Assembly (NCBI RefSeq): GCF_021729145.1
Contig: NZ_JAJSLW010000002.1
Span: 1-64,000, forward strand
Length of the DNA stretch: 64,000 nt
From: Membranihabitans maritimus
GTDB taxonomy: Bacteria; Bacteroidota; Bacteroidia; Chitinophagales; Saprospiraceae
Direction of reading: 5' to 3'
Below the pieces are notes generated by a model. It searched no databases. It was given only the letters and a program-made list of their open reading frames with translations, and was not told where the DNA came from. Shown piece by piece: positions 1 to 10,400 of the stretch (its first letter is position 1; the number at the start of each line of letters is the position of its first letter). Both the position numbers and the translations under genes were made by a program.

Positions 1-1410
1 ACTGCTGCCGTACCGTTTTCCGGATCGCACGATTCTACGCTCGATACCGTACCCGGTAAGCCCGTCGTATCCGCACAAACCACTACCGTGCTATCCATCG
101 GCACACTCACATCTTCCAATGTATCCTGTGGCGGGTACACGATAATCGGTACAATCGTCGTATCGCAATTTCCTAAATCATCGCATACTATGATGCACGT
201 CGTATCCGTGCCTGTATAACCCATATTCGGTGTGTATTCGATACAACCCGTCAAACCGTCTACTGCTGCTGTACCGTTATCAGGATCGCACGATTCTACG
301 CTCGATACCGTACCCGGTAAGCCCGTCGTATCCGCACAGATCACTACCGTGCTGTCTTGCGGTACCGTCACGTCTTCTACCGTATCTTGTGGAGGATATA
401 CGATAATCGGTACAATCGTCGTATCGCAATTCCCTAAATCATCGCATACTATTATACACGTCGTATCCGTACCTGTATAACCCATATTCGGTGTGTACTC
501 AATACAACCCGTCAAACCGTCTACTGCAGCCGTGCCGTTTTCCGGATCGCATGATTCTACACTCGCTAACGAACCCGGTAAACCCGTCGTATCCGCACAA
601 ATTACTGCTGAACTATCTACTGGGGTACTTACTTCAGGGATTGTATCTTGCGGTGGTAAAACAATAATCGGTACGATCGTAGTATCGCAATTCCCTAAAT
701 CATCACATACGATGATACACGTCGTATCCGTGCCTATATATCCAGTTGTCGGAGTATATTCTATACAGCCCGTCAAGCCGTCTACTGCTGCCGTACCGTT
801 TTCCGGATCGCACGATTCTACGCTCAATACCGTACCCGGTAAGCCCGTCGTATCCGCACAAACCACTACCGTACTATCCATCGGCGTGCTGGTCTCCGGT
901 AAGGTATCCTGTGGCGGGTACACGATAATCGGTACAATCGTCGTATCGCAATTTCCTAAATCATCGCATACTATGATGCACGTCGTATCCGTGCCTGTAT
1001 AACCCATATTCGGTGTGTACTCTATACAGCCCGTCAAACCGTCTACTGCAGCCGTACCGTTTTCCGGATCGCATGATTCTACACTCGCTACCGAACCCGG
1101 TAAACCCGTCGTATCCGCACAAACCACTACCGTGCTATCTTGTGGCACCGTCACATCTTCTACCGTATCTTGTGGCGGATATACGATAATCGGGACAATC
1201 GTCGTATCGCAATTCCCTAAATCATCACATACGATGATACACGTTGTATCCATTCCAACGTAACCCATATCCGGCGTGTACTCTATACAACCCGTCAAGC
1301 CGTCTACTGCAGCTGTGCCGTTTTCCGGATCACATGATTCTACACTCGCTACCGTGCCCGGTAAACCCGTCGTATCCGCACATATTACTACCGTGCTATC
1401 TTGCGGCGTA
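1..1410 (-). repeat. 261-bp near-identical tandem repeat (87 residues each) in the giant gene
   Basis: The same text recurs at 232, 493, 754, 1015 and 1276, a strict 261-base period, and it is cut by the left edge. About 5.4 copies are visible. Each copy encodes CADTTGLPGT, VESCDPENGTAAVDGLTGC and an EYTPNMGYTGTDTTC-type segment, followed by VCDDLGNCDTTIVPIIVYPP. The repeats are in frame, so copy-number change would keep the protein intact. One segment, after the words DTLEDVSVPMDSTVV, varies most between copies. More diverged relatives lie at about 2600-2850 and 2850-3160, on the other side of the VWA domain. Confidence 0.92.
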
Positions 1411-4400
1411 ACCATTGCTATCGTATCCGAAGGAAGAATTTCACAAAATTCAGTAGCAACAGAGCTAAAGAAATCACCCACCTCCGCAAAAGAGCCTATA
1501 AAATAATCTTCACTTCTTACATCTCCGGCATATACTTCGGATTCTTCACCATTTACCAAAGCCCGTAACCAAAATTGTCCAATAGGGGTTGCGGGAAAAG
1601 GGTCCAAAGACGATGTAAAATAGCTCTCTTCATCGTTGGCTACCGTAAAAAGATGCACCCCTGATGATTTTATTGCCTGGGCGGCATCATAGGCCAATTC
1701 CAAATTTTCCACCATATCCAAATCCGAACCTGCAACCAGGCTAACTTGTTCAGGACTATTAGGTGTTCCGTCCGTAAAAAAGAACATAAGATCCAAACCA
1801 CTATGATCAAACCCACTGAGCCCTGCATGCCAATTCGTACCCGTATTTTCATAGTCCCAACAGTCTCCCCCGGGACAATTGGTCTCCAAAACATCCATGA
1901 TTGAAGCCTTATTTGCCGGGGTAATCTCCGTCAAAGGAAGCAAATCTTCATAACCAATATTAAATGTACCTATTTTCACCCTGTAAGGATTACCGGTATA
2001 GTTATAGTATGCTATAAGACTGTCTATCATTCCTTCGATTCCCTCCGCTATCTCTTCCCGCTCTGACACCGTCAAACTCCCCGTATCATCCAGCAAAATA
2101 CCGATGTCAAGAGGCATGCAGCCTGTATTATCAGCATCAGGATTTTCTGTAAATTCAAGTGTAACTGTTGCAGTATCTGCAGTACTATTCGTCAGTGTAT
2201 TGGTACCATCAGTAAAAGAAAAAGAATTTGCATCAAGGTTAGCTGTACTCTCACTTGTGACTTCCACTTCTATCCAAATATAAGCATTCGTTCCCCGTGT
2301 AGAATTAGTAGCATCATTTATTGATAATCCCGATTCAAGAGTTATCGAATTCGAAGTTGTCGACCATGTTGGTGTTGAGGCCCATACACTCTCATTCAAA
2401 TTATAACCTTGTTCTCCGCCGGATACTACAGTAACTCCGGTCGGTAAATTAATCTCCACATCTTCTTCCAATTCATAAGAGGCTCCGCTATCCGCAGGAT
2501 TAATATAAACCATGTCAACAACAAACAAGGTTTTGTTGCTGTTCCCTGTAGTGCCAACTTTATTTACCATAAATCCGATAGCTACGTCCATCTCAGCTAG
2601 GGTATCAGTTAACGGGGTCACCACAATAGGCACGATGGTAGTATCACAATTTCCTAAATCATCGCATAGTATGATGCACGTCATATCCGTACCTATATAG
2701 CCCGGATCCGGCGTGTACTCAATGCACCCGGTCAATCCATCTACTACGACACTCCCGTTTGCAGGGTCACATGATTCTACACTTGTTACCGTACCCGGTA
2801 CGCCGGACGTATCTGCACAAACAACTACTGCAATATCCATTGGTGTACTCACTTCCATTAATGTATCCTGGGACGGAAGCACCGTAATGGATACAAATGC
2901 CGTATCGCATACATTTGCCGTATCACATACTCCATAAACTAAAGAGTCTGTTCCCACAAATCCCATGTCCGGTGTATATTCTATTGTGCCATCAGGGTTC
3001 ACTATTGTCGAACCATTCACCGGCACCTGCACTACGGCCACACTTGATGTGTCGATCGGATTAAGTCCGGGCGTATCGTTCTCCAGTACCACAATGTCTA
3101 CCGGAGTATCCTCTGTCGTTTGTATCGTATCATTCATTGCCAAAGGTCCATCCGTACAGGCAGGTAAAATCACTTCATTAGAACGGGCTTCTTCGCTTTC
3201 CGCACATTCTCCGTTAGCATCCACTCCTACCAGGAAGATCGAGGACAGGCCTAATGAATCCACTTCCTGGATATCATAAGAGTTACCCACGTTAACCACT
3301 ACATCAATATAGCTCACACCTACAGGTATCGTAGCATCAACCAAATTGAAAACCGTACTTCCTTCAGGTTCAATCGGCATTGCATTGCCATCAGGTGGAT
3401 AATTTCCTGATATTACACCATCTTCATCCTCTCCTGTCACGAAGATTACGGAATCAATGACCTGGTCATAATCGAATGCCTGATAAATTTCAGCGCCGGT
3501 AATAGGATTACTATCGGTATTATTAATTTCCATCCGATAGGTTATTACCATATTATTTTGTCCGCAGCTTATACTGCCGTCTTCCACTTCTTTTACACTA
3601 AGTGCGAGTGTTGGAGCAGGCGGAACCGGAGCTCCTTCATAGTAGTTCAAATCAACTACAGAAGATTGGTAAGTATTCATAGGATCTACCCCATTGGTCA
3701 CTTCGAATGTAATGTCCGTAGGGTAGGTTCCGGCTACTTCCGGGTTAGCCACGTCTATATACATCCAGTGCTCACCCTGGGGCAATGTCAAATTAGTAAG
3801 GTCGAAGTTGCTTCCACTATAATTAAGACTAGCCCCACCAATATCTCCTCCGGGAAGTTGTGTGCCGTTAAATGATCCCGGCACGTATTCCAATCCGGAT
3901 GGGAGTAACTGGTGCAGGTCAATGGTTTTATCTTCACAAATATTGTTATTTGTTACTTTTATTCTCATTGTCGTTTCCCCACCACACGTAGCGAGTGTAC
4001 TTTGGGTAAAGCTATGGGACACATATATATTATCCGGTGTTGGTTCGAATACTTCTGCACACTCCAGCGTTATATCGCTATACAATGCGCTTCGAAGGGT
4101 ATTTCTTGTATTTACACGGTCTACCGAACATATGATTACAATACTATCAACAGCGCGATCAAAGCGTACATTGGCTGTAGATACATTGGGCGTAAAACCT
4201 CGCCATGAAAGTGTAGCCTCTGCAACATTTCCATTGATTTCAAAAGTATGATAAGAAGTATTATATGCATATGTCAATCTCGGGATTATCTGAGTGCCGT
4301 TGCAATATCCTACAACTTCAAAATTATTTTTATTATCCTGATAAGTATTGATGTTAGAGATCTGGAAACTGGCTTTCATGGGTTGGCTCAATCCTATTCT

Positions 4401-7400
4401 ATGGTATGATTGTGCTGAAGTATTGTCGTATCTTCGTGCACGGGTCCATCTTCCTCCATATCGCCGTGGATTCCGCTCAGGCCAGTATTCAATGGTAAGA
4501 TCTTCACTATAATCCGCATACATATTGGCATATAGTGAATCCCCTTCAGCATCAACACCTACTAAAATATCTAATTTTTCATTATTGACCTGGTTCTCCC
4601 ATGGAGTGGTGTTATCATTCCATTCGTGGCCTGTTCTCAACGTATAAGTACTTCCGATACATTGTTCACACGGAGTGGCTTCATACGTCCCCCCAAAGGT
4701 GATATATCTGTTTTCGTTATCGCCATCAAAGTTGTAAGCAAAAACCCATTCTCCATTTGACTGCACACCGGGAATCATTTTTACATTTTGAGTAAAGTTT
4801 TCATCATCCGCTACAAACATTGAAATATTGGAATTGATTTCACTGGCGTATAACGATAAATCCGCTTGCAGGTAGGTACCACCTATCATATTTGTTCGCT
4901 GCACCAACCATTCCCTCGGTATCAGCATAATTCCGGTTTCGGCACCCAAGAGTTCTCCGCAGTCTCCTATTTCCGTTGGCGTATATGGAATAGTTGACGC
5001 ATCGTTATTATCTCCAAATAATAAGTATCCCTCGTTTGAAGGCAATGAAGTTCTTGAAGTATCCAGGTTATTGGTTTCAAAATCATTGTCTTTGGCTATT
5101 GTTAAAATAGTCCCTGAATTAACACTTTTCGATACTTTCTGCTCAAACCCGGCGATATCTGACCGGGCCATTCCAAAAATATTATTGTTAAAAACAGTAT
5201 TTTCCGTACCATCCCACACTAAAACAGAATCGGCTTCCGTAGACGCAAGGTAGTGTTCGGATTCTACCCTGGCCAGCGTTATCCCGTACTTAATAGCCAG
5301 GTAAGAATCTACTCTTCTTCTTTCCGTCGTAGTCAGAGAATCTCCTCCGTAAATAATCGTCTCACCGATATGTCCCACAAAACCAAAATCATCGCCACCC
5401 GGAGGATTTGTTCCCCTATTGGATCCAAATATATGGCCTCCTGTCATTTGTCCTCTGGAACTCAATGCCGTTATAGCTCCAGTCGCATCTCCATTCAACC
5501 CTTTACTCATTTCAGTATCTGTAAAGGTATGATACATAATGCTCGGAATATCCGGATCAAAATTTATATTGCCAGGATTGTCAATGACGGTTCCTCCTCC
5601 TGCATTATTCCTGCTGGCTATATTTCCATTAGCATAGAACCCTGGTGAATCCCAGTTAGTCCCGCTAAAAGTGGTATTGTCCCTACCCACATTAAAATAA
5701 CGGGTTCCTGTCATTTCTTCCTGGGAAAAAGTAAATATATCAAAGTCTACGTTGCTCAACGTTGATACTTCAATATTACCCAACATCTGTTCGTCGTCCG
5801 TAAAATTAATCCCGGGGTTGAAATTAAAGTAGTCTTCCGAACCTTCCTGGTAAGACGGGAGTGGGGCAGTAGAAATCTGTGAAGAAACCGTGCCTGAAAA
5901 GAAATCGGTCCACGAAGTCACATCCATTCCCGTAGTATCCGCATCCTTATCCGCCCGGTACCAGTAGCTTAAGGCCCTAAGTACACCTCCTGGAGCATGC
6001 GCATACCCGGCAAAAGTGAAATACTCACCGTCATTAATGGTAACTGTAGCGGTGTTGTACACCACACCGTTTACGGTTACTTCACTCGTCATCGGGGTAA
6101 AGCTATCGGTATTGTCAAAGGTGCTATCTGCTGACTGTACCAAATACATATTTGATATTCCAACCGGCCAGGCCACCGTTACATCGCCAACTCCACCCGT
6201 ATTCTGGGCTTTCCAAATGGACTCGAAGCGCGTATTGACTTCTCCATTTGCTCCTCCCGTATAACTCAAAGGAGTGGTAAGTCCCTGTTGCAGGCCATTG
6301 TCCCCCACTATTAAAAACTGACCCTCTGTAAGAGTATTAGCATTATCCGCATTGGTATTGGCAAGTGAACTTCCTGATCCGATAATCAATTTTTGTCCAC
6401 TATTTATGCTCGTACTCTGCTTTTGATACAATGCAGAAATATTATCTCTTGCAATTCCAAATACATTATTGTAAAAAGCACTATCCGATCCGTCCCAAAC
6501 TACTGCACCTGTAGAACTCAGGTAATTTCTATCCTGTTCTACACTTAGAGTATGTCCATATTTAATAGCCAGGTACGATTCCACCTTGCTGACTTCTTCA
6601 TCGGTTAACCTGTTCGGGAATACTATCATCTCATTTTGCTGACCGTCTAATTGATACCCGGCATCCGCTTTTCCTACCATCAGGGCATTTCGATCTGTAG
6701 CCGTATTGACGTTTGAGATGTTGGTATCATACGTCTGGTGGAAACCGTCAAGGGTGATATCTACTAAATTGTTGCCACTTACGCCGGCTCCATTCTCCCA
6801 GGTCCCGCCTCCGATATAAGGACCATTAATAGTATATGTACTTTGCGGGTCGTATTCTCCAATAACCGGATAAAACAAAAAATTACTGTTTGTAAAATTA
6901 TACAAGCCTGGATCATCCATAGCATTTCCGGATCCGGATGCTCCAAAACCAATGAATGGTGCTGTACTGGTTGTATTTCCGGCAGAGAAAAGTGCTCCAA
7001 TACTTCGGTCAATGATATATCCATCACTAACCAATGGTGAATATTGCACCCATTTCTGTCCTCCCGTATAGGTTACGGTAGGGTTGAAATTCACTAATGT
7101 TGTAACATTTGAAAAATGCGGACGATAAGTATCTGTAGACTGGGACAATGGATATGGTTTATTATTGAACTCATTCCATTGCTGTATTGTAGCAGAATCA
7201 ACTGCATTGGTAGAACCCGCATCTGAAAATAGTGTAGTATCCGCATCTGCTCTATACCAGGCTGCTGAAATCACACCTCCCGGAGCGTATTGAAATCCCG
7301 CAAGGGTAAAGTATTCTCCATCATTTATGGTAACGGTTGCGGTATTGTAATCAATGCCGTTTATTGTAACCACATTGGTCATTGGTGTAAAACTGTCGCT

Positions 7401-10400
7401 GCCATCAAAGGTAGAATCCGGAGATTGTACGAGGTACAAATTCACAATCCCCGCAGGCCAGGCCACCGTCACATCTCCTACACCCCCGGTATTCTGCGCT
7501 TTCCAGATCGATTCAAATCTGAAATTAACTTCCCCGTTACTTCCGCCCGTATACGCCAGGGGTTCATTCAGGATTTGCTTTAACCCATTATCCCCCACTA
7601 TTAAAAACTGACTGTCCACAAGCGCGTTGGCGTTTTCTGCATTGGTATTGGCCAGTGAAGAGCCCGCTCCGATAATCAATTCTTGTCCGGCATTCACACT
7701 TCTACTCTGCTTCTGATGTAATCCGGAAAGCGCATCATATGCTATACCAAAGATGTTATTATTATTTGTTTCATTCGTGGTAGAGTCCCACACTACGGTG
7801 GAGTTACTGCTTAAATAACTTGGCACTCCGCTGCCATCCTCGCTGGATAAGGTAATACCATATTTAATCGCCAGGTAGGAATTGATCCGCTGCAATTCAT
7901 CTCCAGTAGAATTCTGATGATCCACACTATAAGCAAATACCTCTGACAAGCCACCCTGGTGTACTTCGTTTCCATTGCCATTCAGGTCAACCCCTTCCGA
8001 ACCTATGGCAAAATTGACCGCCGTTTGAAGAGACCCGATATTCGTCGATTCATTAGCGTAAACCTGGCCATTTACATTTAAATAAACACCATTCGTAGCT
8101 CCCTGCCAGTTCATTCCACCGATATGGGCCGGGCGGGTACTGGCCCCGACATTCTCATTAATAGCTGTACCATTATTCCTCGTAACGTAGTAAACATCGG
8201 TAGACCTTAAAAAATTAGGATCGTCATCCCCCCAACCATAGGCCGTTCGAAACCCTCCGCTTTCCGAATTAAGCATCACACCATACACGGAACCGGGGCT
8301 ATCATCAGAAGGGAAATACACTTCGTCCTCGTTATAGAAAAAGTCGTTGGTCCCGTCAAAATAATAGAACGGGTTAAAGTTGAAATTATAATTTTTATCA
8401 TCTGCGGCGTATGCAGCATCCGTTATGAGCAATGGCTGATAAGCTGTATCATTTGGCTGAAATACATCTCTCTCATTTCCGGAAATATCCATCCAGGAAT
8501 CTTTTCGCCCGGCAGTGGTTACCCCATCGTCGGCTTTGTGCCACATTAATATTCCGTCCACCACACCTCCCGGAGCGGTCAGGGAAGCAGCAAATGTAAA
8601 ATACCCACTAGCCGATGACACTTCTGCATACGCGTATTCTACGCCATTAATGATTTGTGTATTCGTCATAGGAGTAGCTACGTCCGACCCGTCAAACACC
8701 TCATCATTACTTTGAAGCAATGTGAGGTTTTGATAAATGTTGGGCCAGGCTATCCGTACGGTTTGTGTACTTCCCGTATTTTGAATCTTCCATATGGAAC
8801 CAAAATGATAATTAACCCCAGCAATTCCACTGATAAGTTCTACCGGTGCTTTTGTTGAATCGTTATCCCCCCAAACCAGATAATGTCCATCTGTGAGTTC
8901 GGTGCCATTGTCTGCATTGGTATTGGACAGCCCGGTTGTAGAGATTAATACCTGTTGTCCTTCATTCGTGCTCCAGGACTGCTTTTGATTCAGGGCGCCC
9001 CCTACGTCATGGGCAATACCGGCAATATTGTGATGATACCCCGCATTTGCAGCAGCATCCCACATAGAAGTTAAATCCGAACTCTTGTAATCCCTCGTAC
9101 CATCTGCAAAGGTGGTTCCGTATTTAATGGCCAGGTAGGTCTCTACCCGATCCATATCATTAGAATCCAGCGCCGATTCAAATACGATAGCCTCATTGAG
9201 TTGTCCGTTAAACGCACCAAAATTATTATCCTGGCCTATTCTCAATTCTCGATAGGGATCACCCAGATTTACGTTATTTAACTCATTGGCAGAATAGGTC
9301 GTTCTTATACCGTCTAAAGAGACCGTTGCTTCCAGGTATCCGGCATTTCCTCCGTCATTTTCCCAGGTTCCTCCGGAAGTAAAGTAAGACGCATCCATCA
9401 TTGGGTCATCACTGAGTCCCTGGTATCCGGGTCCCCCGAATGTAAAGAATAATAAATGATCATCATTATAAGTATGAAGTCCCGGAAAGTCCATCGAGCC
9501 GTCAAACCCAAAAAACCCATTACCCGTTACTGTATTGACATATCCGGCCGCAAAAAGACTTCCCGTTGCCCGGTCTATCACATTGACCCCGGCATCAGGG
9601 GCAAATTCCATCCACTGGCTACCGCTAAAGGTCATGGTCGGGTTGAAATTAGCCAAGGTTGCGGTATCGGAAAATACCGGTTGGTCACTGGAGCCGGTTT
9701 GCAACAAGTCATATCCGGTTCCATTGAAGTCATTCCACTGGTGTACATTTTCTCCATCTAAAACAGTAGTCATTCCCGCATCTGAGAACATAGTCTCTAC
9801 CGCATCTGCGCGATACCATGCAGCTGCTATGACACCTCCGGGGCCTTCCATATAGCCGGCCAAAGTAAAATACTCTCCGTCATTTATAGTTACGGTAGCA
9901 GTATTATAGTCAACACCGTTTATCGTCACTTCCGTGGCCATTGCGGTAAAATTATCCGTATTATCAAACGTACTATCCGATGATCGTACCAGGTACAAAT
10001 TATCTATGCCTGCCGGCCAGGCCACGGTTACTGTTCCTACACCTCCCGTGTTCTGCGCTTTCCAAATAGCGCCAAAGCGAAAATTGGTTTCCCCATTTCC
10101 ACCTGCTGTATATACCAGAGGTGTTTGCAATCCCTGCCTATGTCCGTTATCTCCTACCATCAGGAATTGGCCATCGACAAGGTCATTGGTATTGGCCGCA
10201 TTGGAATCAAAGAGTGAACTTCCATGCCCAATCACCAATTTTTGGTTAGGATTGACACTTTTTGATTGTTTTTGGTGTAGTGCGGAGGAATTATCTCTGG
10301 CAATACCAAACACATTATTATGATTATCGGAATTAATTGTTATACCCGACCATACATTAGTACCTGCTGCACTGACATAGTCATATAGCTCAGAGTCATT

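Noticed and set aside
1-1410. CRISPR array
   Set aside because: The repeat unit is 261 bases with no unique spacers and lies in an open reading frame.
232-1506. Plus-strand frames with repeated MYSIQPVKPSTAAVP-like text
   Set aside because: These are antisense shadows of the 261-base repeats of the giant minus-strand gene. The minus frame is open across the whole region and carries recognisable domains.
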